Below are positions 17,346-25,296 of a DNA stretch of 64,000 nucleotides, piece by piece. The first letter of the stretch is position 1. Every line of letters begins with the position of its first letter. The notes under the pieces are model-generated. The model was given only the letters and a program-made list of their open reading frames with translations. It was not told the DNA's origin and did not search any database. The DNA comes from Polynucleobacter wuianus (GTDB taxonomy: Bacteria; Pseudomonadota; Gammaproteobacteria; Burkholderiales; Burkholderiaceae), in assembly GCF_001659725.1 (NCBI RefSeq), contig NZ_CP015922.1:992001-1056000 (forward strand), given 5' to 3'. A program made the position numbers and the translations under genes.

Positions 17346-18113
17346 TTAAATCGAAAGTCTATTCTCTTGTCTTGCGTTCTCTCGACTGATACCTGAAACC
17401 CATTTATTGGTTGGAAGGCCTGTTTTTTCTAAAATCAGTTTTGCGCGCTTTGATACTTCTTTCCATTCGGCTTCTAGCTTGGGACCCTTAAATGCGATTG
17501 CCACTACATTGCAATCGTGTGACTCCGGAAACAATAAAACGCGATTATCAAAAGCCTCGCAGATATTTTTAAGGTTGATATCAAAACTCTCGTGACGAGA
17601 AAACAGATTAACCGTCATGACACCAGGCGCCTTGAGAATGTTGTAGCAGCCCTCGTAGAACTCTAGAGAACTCGCAGCGGGTCCGTCGCAGATCGCGTCA
17701 TACAGATCTACCTGTACGGCATCAAACCGACCCTTATTCTTACTTGATTTTACAAAAGCTTTGGCATCAGTCTGAAGAGTTTCAAGTCTACGATCATCAT
17801 CGGGAGTAAAGAACATTGATCTAGCCGCTACTATTACTGCAGGATTTAGCTCAACCACTGTAGTTTTCACCGCGGGGCAATAACGATGCTGAAACTTCGT
17901 TAGAGCGCCAGTGCCTAATCCTAGTTGAGCAATCTTCATTCCCGGCTTGGTCTCCAAGAAAAGAAGCCAGGCCATCATTTGCTGGTTGTATTCGAGATAG
18001 ATTTCATCGGGGTCACGAATGCGCATAGCCCCCTGAATTAACTCACTTCCAAAATGCAGATAGCGAATGCCACCACTCTCGGAAAAAGTTACCGGCTCCA
18101 TTGCAAACGACAT
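17346..18113 (-). CDS. Spermidine-synthase-like methyltransferase-fold protein
   Basis: The 255-residue protein has the spermidine synthase fold: an N-terminal beta segment (RYLHFGSELIQGAMRIRDPDEIYLEYNQQMMAWL), then a Rossmann-like core with the nucleotide motif QLGLGTGALTKF, the acidic VVELNPAVIV and the DLYDAICDGPA segment in place of the usual catalytic aspartates. Because the active-site motif diverges from true SpeE (no clear D-S-S-D-P), aminopropyl transfer is uncertain; it may act on another S-adenosylmethionine-derived donor. Its ATG overlaps the purL stop by one base (TAATG), so translation is probably coupled. It ends convergent to acnB. Confidence 0.78.
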   Translation of the reverse strand: MSFAMEPVTFSESGGIRYLHFGSELIQGAMRIRDPDEIYLEYNQQMMAWLLFLETKPGMKIAQLGLGTGALTKFQHRYCPAVKTTVVELNPAVIVAARSMFFTPDDDRRLETLQTDAKAFVKSSKNKGRFDAVQVDLYDAICDGPAASSLEFYEGCYNILKAPGVMTVNLFSRHESFDINLKNICEAFDNRVLLFPESHDCNVVAIAFKGPKLEAEWKEVSKRAKLILEKTGLPTNKWVSGISRENARQENRLSI

Positions 18114-21100
18114 TAATTAGCCCAGCGACGTGCGTTTCTAAAAAGGCGTAGCCATGGGCTTGCTCCATCTGGAGTATCAAGCCACTCAGGTGGACACCAG
18201 CTCATTTGCGCGGCGCGGAACACCCGTTCTGGATGCGGCATCATGACGGTAAATCGACCATCAGGAGTAGTTACGCCAGTCAAACCGTTTGGTGAACCAT
18301 TGGGGTTCATTGGATAAATTTCAGTTGGATTACCTTGATGATCAACAAAGCGAAGGGTTGCTAAGCCTTGCTTAGTAATTTGGTCCAGGTTGCCCTGTTG
18401 GCTAAAGTTTGCAAAGCCTTCACCATGTGCGATTGCAATTGGTAATTGACTACCTTCCATGCCTTGCGTAAAGATTGATGGTGAAGCAATGACCTCTGCC
18501 ATCACCAAGCGTGCTTCATACTGCTCTGATTGGTTACGAGTAAATTTAGGCCAAGCTTCAGCTCCCGGAATAATTCCAGCAAGGTTGCTCATCATTTGAC
18601 AACCGTTGCATACGCCCAAGGCAAAACTGTCTTGACGAGTAAAGAAGCTGGAAAATTGATCCCGCAATTGCTGATTGAACAGAATTGTTTTGGCCCAACC
18701 CTCACCTGCACCTAGAACATCGCCATAACTAAAGCCACCGCAGGCAATCAGTCCACGGAAGTCGTCTAACTTGGCTTTTCCGCTTAATAGGTCAGACATA
18801 TGCACGTCATAACTATCAAATCCTGCCCAATTCACTGCATAGGCCATTTCAACATGAGAGTTCACTCCTTGCTCTCGCAGGATGGCTACTTTTGGACGTG
18901 CGCCTTTGGAAATAAATGGCGCAGCGATATCTTCAGCAATATCAAAAGTCAATTTAGGTGACATTCCTGGATCAGACAAGTTATCCAGTAAAGCAAATTC
19001 TGAATCAGCACAAGCTGGGTTGTCTCTTAAGCGAGCAATTTGATAGCTTGTATTTGTCCACATCTTTTGCAGCACTTCGCGTGGCTCTGCAAAAATATTC
19101 TTAGCGTCACGCCAGATCTCAATGCGGCCATTGTTATTGGGTTTCCCAATAACATGGCTAAATGCACTAAGACCTAATTTACGCAAAATGGCAAAGACAG
19201 CATCACGATCTTCCTTGCGGACTTGAATTACTGCGCCAAGCTCTTCATTGAATAAAGCACGCATGGTCTGCTCGTGACGACGCCCAGATACTTGCTGAGC
19301 CCAGTTCTTGGCATCACCATAATCTGGCTCTTGTCCTGGATCGGTTGCAATCATATCAACGTTGATCGAAATGCCAACATGGGATGCAAAAGCCATTTCA
19401 GCTACGCAAGCTAATAAACCACCATCAGAACGATCGTGATAAGCCAATAATTTATTTTCTTTGCGAAGCTCAATAATGGCAGTAGCCATTGCCTTAAGGT
19501 CTTCTGGATTATCAAGATCTGGAGCGGCTTTACCAGATTGATTAAGAACCTGAGCCAAGATACTACCAGCCATACGACTCTTGCCACGGCCTAAATCAAT
19601 CAGGATTAATTCCGTTTCTAAGACTGAGCCATCTTGATTTTTTAGCTTTAATAATGGTGTTGCAGTCTTGCGAACATCTTGTACGGAAGCAAATGCAGAA
19701 ATAATCAATGAAACGGGTGCGACCACTTTTTTCGCATCACTTCCATCGTGCCATTCTGTAGCCATTGATAAAGAGTCTTTACCAACGGGAATGGAGATTC
19801 CTAGTGCTGGACATAGTTCCATGCCAACGGCTTTAACCGAGTCATATAACTTTGCATCTTCGCCTGGCGCACCACAAGCAGCCATCCAGTTTGCCGAAAG
19901 TTTGACATCCTCTAGACGGCGTATATCTGCAGCCAACAAATTGGTAAGCGCCTCACCAACAGCCATGCGCGCTGCAGCGGGAGCATCAATCACAGCCAAT
20001 GGGGTTCTCTCACCCATGGTCATGACTTCACCGCGGTATCCCCTGTAATCCATCAAGGTGACTGCACAGTCAGCAACAGGGACTTGCCATGGTCCGACAA
20101 ATTGATCACGAGCATTTAAGCCGCCAACAGTTCTATCGCCAATAGTGATTAAGAAAGATTTGCTTGCTACAGTCGGTTGCTGTAGAACCCACGCAATCGA
20201 CTGAGCTAAATCAGCATCGGTAACATCAAGCTCTTCAAACTCTTGTGCAACGCGCTTTACATCGCGATGCATTCGCGGTGGCTTTCCTAACAATACTTCC
20301 ATCGGCATATCAATCGGTAATGCCGCGTCAGCTCCATCCGCTTGCTTTGAATCGACTAGTTGCAATTGGCGCTCGGCAGTAGCCTCACCGACAACTGCAA
20401 ATGGGCAACGCTCACGTTCACAGAAGGATTTGAATAAATCTAAGTTTTTAGCTTCAATTGCCAATACATAGCGCTCTTGAGATTCGTTACACCAAATCTC
20501 TGCTGGGCTCATACCGCTTTCTTCTAGAGGAACGCTGCGAAGCTTGAACTTGGCGCCTAAGCCTGCACCATCAGCCAGCTCTGGGAATGCGTTCGATAAG
20601 CCGCCCGCACCAACATCATGAATTGAGACGATTGGGTTGTTATCACCAAGCGCGCGGCAGGCATTAATGACTTCTTGCGCACGACGCTCCATCTCTGGAT
20701 TGCCACGTTGTACTGAATCAAAGTCGAGATCTGCGGTATTGGTGCCGGTTGCTACAGAGCTACCAGTTGCACCTCCCATGCCAATGCGCATGCCTGGACC
20801 GCCAAGCTGAATCAATAAATGGCCAGCTTGGATGGCTTTCTTTTCTGTATGAATGGAATCGATACTGCCGATGCCACCTGCAATCATGATGGGTTTGTGA
20901 TATCCGCGGCGCGTGCCATCTAAGGTCTGCTCAAATACGCGGAAATATCCACCCAAAATAGGACGACCGAATTCATTATTGAAAGCTGCACCACCCAATG
21001 GACCATCAATCATGATCTGCAATGGTTTAGCAATGCGTTCTGGCTTGCCGTACTGCTCGCTCTCCCAGGGAAGATCAGTTCCCGGAATATTCAGATTGGA

Positions 21101-22159
21101 AACTGAGAAGCCCGTTAAGCCAGCCTTTGGTCGGCCACCAATTCCGGTTGCACCTTCATCACGAATCTCGCCTCCGGCGCCTGTTGAAGCACCTGGAAAT
21201 GGAGCAATCGCTGTCGGGTGATTATGCGTCTCCACCTTCATCAAGGTATGAACAAGACGTGTATCTTTTTCGTAACGATGATCATTGCCCTGAGGAACCC
21301 AAGTTTCTGCTTCGCAGCCAACCATTACCGCTGAGTTATCGGAGTAGGCAACGATTGTGCCTTCAGGCTGTAACTGATGAGTATTACGGATCATTGCAAA
21401 CAGTGAGCGCTCTTGATCATCACCATCAATGGTCCAGCTTGAATTAAAAATCTTGTGACGGCAATGTTCGCTATTAGCTTGCGCAAACATAATGAGTTCG
21501 ACATCACTGGGATTACGTTTCAAGCGAATAAAGTTTTCAGTTAAGTAGCTAACCTCATCATCAGAGAGTGCTAAGCCTAGCTCTTGATTAGCTTTATCTA
21601 AGGCAGCTCTACCCTCTGTGAGAACAGGAATACGCGTTAAAGGACGATCATCTAAAGTTTGATAGAGAGCATTTGCAGCATCAACCGAATCAATCACTGC
21701 TTCAGTCATTCGATCATGAATCGCTGTCAAGACCAATTGCTCTTGCTCGGGACTTAAAGGCTTTTTACTCTTCCAAGCGAACTGAACGCCACGTTCAATT
21801 CTTAATACGTTTAAGCCACATTGTTGTGCAATATCTGTCGCCTTACTCGCCCATGGTGAAACCGTTCCTAGACGTGGAATAACGATCGCGCCTTGGAGAT
21901 TTGCAGAGCTACTCTTTCCTAACGCAAACCAAGATTTACCTTGGCTAATTTTTGAGGCAAAAGGTTGTCCATAGGTTAGCAAGCTGGCTAGAACTTGTTG
22001 ATCTTGCTCGCTTTGCTGCTCATGAGACCAAATGAAGTGCAAATACTGCGCTTCAATTGATTCGAGCTCAATTCCTTGTGCTGCCAAGGAGGCTAAAAGT
22101 CGCTGTTGACGGAACGGGGAAAGCGCATCAGCGCCGGGCAAAAAGTGGAAAAAAGACAT
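18113..22159 (-). CDS. purL: Phosphoribosylformylglycinamidine synthase (single-chain)
   Basis: The 1348-residue protein is the large proteobacterial FGAM synthase of purine biosynthesis, which converts FGAR, ATP and glutamine to FGAM. Order: N-terminal PurS-like domain, linker, two AIRS-like halves (VKVETHNHPTAIAPFPGASTGAGGEIRDEGATG is in the first), and a C-terminal class I glutaminase with nucleophile C1184 in GVCNGCQMM and MMPHPERVFR near the end. It is slightly longer than E. coli PurL. It lies 21 bp downstream of the YbbA-type ATPase gene on the same strand and overlaps the next gene by one base. Confidence 0.98.
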   Translation of the reverse strand: MSFFHFLPGADALSPFRQQRLLASLAAQGIELESIEAQYLHFIWSHEQQSEQDQQVLASLLTYGQPFASKISQGKSWFALGKSSSANLQGAIVIPRLGTVSPWASKATDIAQQCGLNVLRIERGVQFAWKSKKPLSPEQEQLVLTAIHDRMTEAVIDSVDAANALYQTLDDRPLTRIPVLTEGRAALDKANQELGLALSDDEVSYLTENFIRLKRNPSDVELIMFAQANSEHCRHKIFNSSWTIDGDDQERSLFAMIRNTHQLQPEGTIVAYSDNSAVMVGCEAETWVPQGNDHRYEKDTRLVHTLMKVETHNHPTAIAPFPGASTGAGGEIRDEGATGIGGRPKAGLTGFSVSNLNIPGTDLPWESEQYGKPERIAKPLQIMIDGPLGGAAFNNEFGRPILGGYFRVFEQTLDGTRRGYHKPIMIAGGIGSIDSIHTEKKAIQAGHLLIQLGGPGMRIGMGGATGSSVATGTNTADLDFDSVQRGNPEMERRAQEVINACRALGDNNPIVSIHDVGAGGLSNAFPELADGAGLGAKFKLRSVPLEESGMSPAEIWCNESQERYVLAIEAKNLDLFKSFCERERCPFAVVGEATAERQLQLVDSKQADGADAALPIDMPMEVLLGKPPRMHRDVKRVAQEFEELDVTDADLAQSIAWVLQQPTVASKSFLITIGDRTVGGLNARDQFVGPWQVPVADCAVTLMDYRGYRGEVMTMGERTPLAVIDAPAAARMAVGEALTNLLAADIRRLEDVKLSANWMAACGAPGEDAKLYDSVKAVGMELCPALGISIPVGKDSLSMATEWHDGSDAKKVVAPVSLIISAFASVQDVRKTATPLLKLKNQDGSVLETELILIDLGRGKSRMAGSILAQVLNQSGKAAPDLDNPEDLKAMATAIIELRKENKLLAYHDRSDGGLLACVAEMAFASHVGISINVDMIATDPGQEPDYGDAKNWAQQVSGRRHEQTMRALFNEELGAVIQVRKEDRDAVFAILRKLGLSAFSHVIGKPNNNGRIEIWRDAKNIFAEPREVLQKMWTNTSYQIARLRDNPACADSEFALLDNLSDPGMSPKLTFDIAEDIAAPFISKGARPKVAILREQGVNSHVEMAYAVNWAGFDSYDVHMSDLLSGKAKLDDFRGLIACGGFSYGDVLGAGEGWAKTILFNQQLRDQFSSFFTRQDSFALGVCNGCQMMSNLAGIIPGAEAWPKFTRNQSEQYEARLVMAEVIASPSIFTQGMEGSQLPIAIAHGEGFANFSQQGNLDQITKQGLATLRFVDHQGNPTEIYPMNPNGSPNGLTGVTTPDGRFTVMMPHPERVFRAAQMSWCPPEWLDTPDGASPWLRLFRNARRWAN

Positions 22160-22180
22160 CCCTAGATTATAAGGTTTTGC

Positions 22181-22855
22181 CTACGCCAGCTGACCGCCCT
22201 GAAGGTGCAGTTGGCGCTGGCACCGACTGGCCAAGGCGGGATCATGGGTGACCAATACTAGAGTGGATTGGTTGGCCTGATTTAGCTCAAAAAGCAGCCT
22301 TATCACTCGCTCCCCACTCGCCTCATCAAGGCTGCCGGTAGGCTCATCCGCAAACAAAATATCTGGTCGGGTAATGAAGGCGCGTGCAAGAGCAACCCGC
22401 TGCTGCTCGCCTCCAGATAAAGTTTTCGGAAAATGGTTGAGTCGGTCCTGTAACCCAACTCTTTCTAACCAGGATATCGCCTCTTCTTTAGCTTCATTTC
22501 GGCCAATCATCTGGGCCGGCAAAAGCACATTTTCCAGTGCGGTGAGATGTGAAAGCAACTGGAAGGACTGAAATACGAAGCCTACATGCGCGGCTCGAAG
22601 CTTTGCCCTACCATCCTCGTTTAACTGATTGAGGTCCTGCTCCATTAGTGAAACATTCCCGGAGCTTGGCAGATCCAGTCCAGCCAAGAGGCCGAGTAAT
22701 GTACTTTTGCCAGATCCTGAGGCCCCAGTGATAGCCACACTTTCACCTTGAGCAATGTCAAAACAAATGTCGTGCAAAATGCTTATTACACCGTCGCTAG
22801 ATAAGACTTCTTTACCTAGGTGATTGGCGCTTAATACTTTTGCTGGAATACTCAT
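22181..22855 (-). CDS. ABC transporter ATP-binding protein, YbbA/LolD type
   Basis: The 224-residue ATPase has Walker A GASGSGKSTLLG, Q-loop FVFQSFQLL, signature LSGGEQQRVALARAF, Walker B ILFADEPTGSLDEASG and the H-loop LVLVTHDPALA. The GSLD and the SHLTALENVLLP region place it with LolD/MacB/YbbA ATPases that drive MacB-type permeases. It is divergent from tesA, as ybbA is in E. coli. No permease lies beside it: the downstream neighbour is purL. The start codons of this gene and tesA are only 2 bp apart, so each promoter must sit inside the other gene. Confidence 0.92.
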   Translation of the reverse strand: MSIPAKVLSANHLGKEVLSSDGVISILHDICFDIAQGESVAITGASGSGKSTLLGLLAGLDLPSSGNVSLMEQDLNQLNEDGRAKLRAAHVGFVFQSFQLLSHLTALENVLLPAQMIGRNEAKEEAISWLERVGLQDRLNHFPKTLSGGEQQRVALARAFITRPDILFADEPTGSLDEASGERVIRLLFELNQANQSTLVLVTHDPALASRCQRQLHLQGGQLA

Positions 22856-22857
22856 AG

Positions 22858-23517
22858 ATGAATCAAGGCTGGCTGACCTGCTGGATTAAAAAATTAATAT
22901 CGATAGGCTTATTTTGCCTGTTAATGCCCATTGTCACAGCTTCCCATGCAAACCCAGTCATCTTGGTCATGGGAGACAGCCTCTCAGCTGAATATGGTCT
23001 TCCCAGAGGGTCGGGCTGGGTAAAGTTACTTGAAGTCCAGCTAGAGAAACAAGCCAGTCCATGGAAGGTCTTTAATGCCAGTATCAGCGGCGAGACTAGC
23101 TCTGGCGGTCTTACTCGTCTTCCCGCCCTGTTGGAATCCAAAAAACCTAGGATTGTTTTATTGGAGCTTGGTGCCAATGATGCCTTGCGCGGCCTCTCGA
23201 TAGAACAAACTCAAAATAATCTACAAAAGATGATTGCATTGAGTAAACAGTCTGGTGCAAAAGTACTGCTAATGGGGATGCAAATACCGCCAAATTATGG
23301 ACAGCAATACACTAAACAATTTAAAGATCTTTATCCTAAGCTTGCAAGTCAGGAAGGTATTGAGCTGTTACCATTCTTCATGGCTGGGGTAGCAAGTAAT
23401 AAAGATTTATTTCAAAGTGACAACATTCACCCAAATGTCACAGCGCAATCCATTCTCTTTAAAAACGTATGGGGCGCTATGGCCCCATATCAATCGTTAC
23501 TTCAACAACCCCAGTAA
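22858..23517 (+). CDS. tesA: Multifunctional acyl-CoA thioesterase / lysophospholipase / arylesterase TesA
   Basis: The 219-residue protein is a secreted SGNH (GDSL) hydrolase. It has a signal peptide (about residues 1-31, ending ASHA), block I VMGDSLSAEYG with nucleophile S41, block II Gly in ISGETSSGG, block III LGANDALRG and block V SDNIHPN with the catalytic Asp-His. The E. coli enzyme hydrolyses acyl-CoAs, lysophospholipids and aryl esters in the periplasm. The tesA-ybbA divergent pair matches E. coli. The ribosome site is weak (TGGAATAC). It converges with the ppiD-like gene, 2 bp apart. Confidence 0.92.
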   Translation: MNQGWLTCWIKKLISIGLFCLLMPIVTASHANPVILVMGDSLSAEYGLPRGSGWVKLLEVQLEKQASPWKVFNASISGETSSGGLTRLPALLESKKPRIVLLELGANDALRGLSIEQTQNNLQKMIALSKQSGAKVLLMGMQIPPNYGQQYTKQFKDLYPKLASQEGIELLPFFMAGVASNKDLFQSDNIHPNVTAQSILFKNVWGAMAPYQSLLQQPQ

Positions 23518-23519
23518 TA

Positions 23520-24983
23520 TTAGGTTCCTGAGTTATTCGATGGCGGCTTTAAAGGATTAATGACCTTTACGCCAGCAGCATCGCGCCAGTAAGACATGAA
23601 TCCGGCAAATTCAGATTGGGCGGCGAGCGCCTGAATCTGTTGGGCTTGCGCCTTGTGCACCTTGGCATCAACGCCCGTAGGCTGACGCACCTGATCAACA
23701 CGATACAAAGTTGCGCCAACACCAGGATTGCTTACAGATACCACTGCAGGAAATTTATCTGGATTAATGGACATCACATCATCTAAAGCTGATCCAACTA
23801 AATTGGCCGGCTTATTACGTGATACCCAAATTGGAGCGGCGAAACCACTTGCGCTCTTAGGATCTTTTTCTAAAGCAGCATAGCGCTCTGCGGCAGCCGC
23901 TATTGCCAATTTCTCAGCTGCGCGTTGACTGACTTGACGCTTTACTTCAGCTGCAACATCTTTAAAAGGTAAGACTTGTGCTGGGTGGAAAGTAACCACA
24001 CGAGCTGAAACAAAAACACCAGGGGCTGTCTGTACCGCTTCAATATTGCGTTTGTTTTTTAAGGCCTCATCGCCAAACAAGGATTGAACAACCTTAGGAT
24101 TAGCAAGCGGGTGATCTCGAGATACGCCTAAAGGCCCAGATCGAGTTAAACCCTTTTGGGTTTGAACGGAGAGTTTTAACTTATCTGCAGCAGGCTTAAG
24201 ACTGTCTGATTGGTCATAGGTCATATTGACAAATTGATCTGCCTTTTCGCTAAAAGCTTTTGCATCTTCTTTGGGGTCAGCCTTCAGAACGATGTACTCC
24301 ACGTCCACATATTCAGGACTCTCAAATAGCTTAGCATTTGCGTTATAGAAGGCCTGTAGCTCCTCAGGACTTGGATTTACTTTCGACAAATAATCTTTTG
24401 CATTAAAAGACAAAGCCTGAACCTGGCGCTCTGTCTCATAAAGTGTAGAGACAATTTCAGATAATTTCGGTGTACCAATTTCAGTGCGCGCCACTGAATT
24501 TACTAACTGACCAATCTTGAGATCAAAAGCCTGGCTAGCATAGAACTGCTCTTCATTTAAACCATTACTCGCAAGTAATTGCTTAAAGCGAACATCATCA
24601 AAGCTACCATCTTGTCGATATAAAGCACGAATTTGCGGAATGCCTTGTAAACTCTGAATTAAAGCTTCTTTACCCACTTGCAGGCGAAGATTAACAACAG
24701 CAAATCCTAAAATTCTTTGTTGCAATAACTCATTTAAGATAGCCTGTCTAAATTGCAGACTTTGAGCAATTTGTAAATTACCGCCAACGCGCTCAGCTTG
24801 ACGTTTTGCCGCGTTATCCACTTCTTGAGCTGTAATCGGCTTGCCATTCACCTTGATAAGATCGGTCTCTTTATCCATAAAGCCGGAATAACTGGATATA
24901 CCAAACATAACAAATGACGGAACAATGAACAACATCAGCACGAGCTGAAGTAATTTTTGATGCTTACGGACGGTATCAAACAT
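23520..24983 (-). CDS. PpiD-like periplasmic foldase lacking the parvulin domain
   Basis: The 487-residue protein has the PpiD layout at its ends: an N-terminal cytoplasmic tail, one membrane helix (about 11-31), DLIKVNGKPITAQEVDNAAKRQ of the SurA_N/PpiD chaperone fold and a long helical region up to about 220. After EYVDVEYIVL (about 225-233), where PpiD proteins go on to the parvulin isomerase domain, this protein jumps within about ten residues to SEKADQFVNMTYDQSDSLKPAADKL, which is the post-parvulin region. The usual parvulin hallmarks (ASHIL, GGDLG, FGYHI) are absent. So it is likely a membrane-anchored periplasmic chaperone without prolyl isomerase activity. E. coli PpiD has 623 residues. 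It lies downstream of tRNA-Val on the same strand. Confidence 0.85.
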   Translation of the reverse strand: MFDTVRKHQKLLQLVLMLFIVPSFVMFGISSYSGFMDKETDLIKVNGKPITAQEVDNAAKRQAERVGGNLQIAQSLQFRQAILNELLQQRILGFAVVNLRLQVGKEALIQSLQGIPQIRALYRQDGSFDDVRFKQLLASNGLNEEQFYASQAFDLKIGQLVNSVARTEIGTPKLSEIVSTLYETERQVQALSFNAKDYLSKVNPSPEELQAFYNANAKLFESPEYVDVEYIVLKADPKEDAKAFSEKADQFVNMTYDQSDSLKPAADKLKLSVQTQKGLTRSGPLGVSRDHPLANPKVVQSLFGDEALKNKRNIEAVQTAPGVFVSARVVTFHPAQVLPFKDVAAEVKRQVSQRAAEKLAIAAAAERYAALEKDPKSASGFAAPIWVSRNKPANLVGSALDDVMSINPDKFPAVVSVSNPGVGATLYRVDQVRQPTGVDAKVHKAQAQQIQALAAQSEFAGFMSYWRDAAGVKVINPLKPPSNNSGT

Positions 24984-25104
24984 GAATAAGTTCGCTAGTA
25001 ATTATTAGTAATAACGCGTTTAAATAAACGGGAATCATACGAGTTTACTAGGGAGAAAGAGATTTCAGGTGAAAGCCATGAATAGGCTTGAGACTGTGAA
25101 TATT

Positions 25105-25180
25105 TGGTGGGCGCTGAGAGGCTCGAACTCCCGACATTCTGCGTGTAAGGCAGACGCTCTACCAACTGAGCTAAGCGCCC
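25105..25180 (-). tRNA. tRNA-Val (anticodon TAC)
   Basis: A 76-nt cloverleaf beginning GGGCGCTTAGCTCAG with a perfect 7-bp acceptor stem and encoded CCA at 25105-25107. The loop CTTACAC gives anticodon TAC. It lies between lon and the ppiD-like gene. Confidence 0.97.
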
Positions 25181-25233
25181 CAAAATATTACAGCTGGAAT
25201 TGTAACCTAAACGGGGATTTCTAGACTAAAACC

Positions 25234-25270
25234 CGCTAAAACCACCAGAATATGTATGGTGGTTTTAGCG
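25234..25270. terminator. Long hairpin downstream of lon
   Basis: CGCTAAAACCACCA (25234-25247) and TGGTGGTTTTAGCG (25257-25270) form a perfect 14-bp stem with a 9-base loop. On the minus strand it is followed by GGGTTTTAG, a modest T-run. It probably terminates or stabilises the lon message before tRNA-Val. Confidence 0.75.
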
Positions 25271-25296
25271 AATATCCGCTTTCTAGCAAGAACAAT

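Noticed and set aside
25234..25270. Long perfect inverted repeat, considered as a CRISPR or IS remnant
   Set aside because: It occurs once, lies right after lon, and is best explained as a terminator hairpin.
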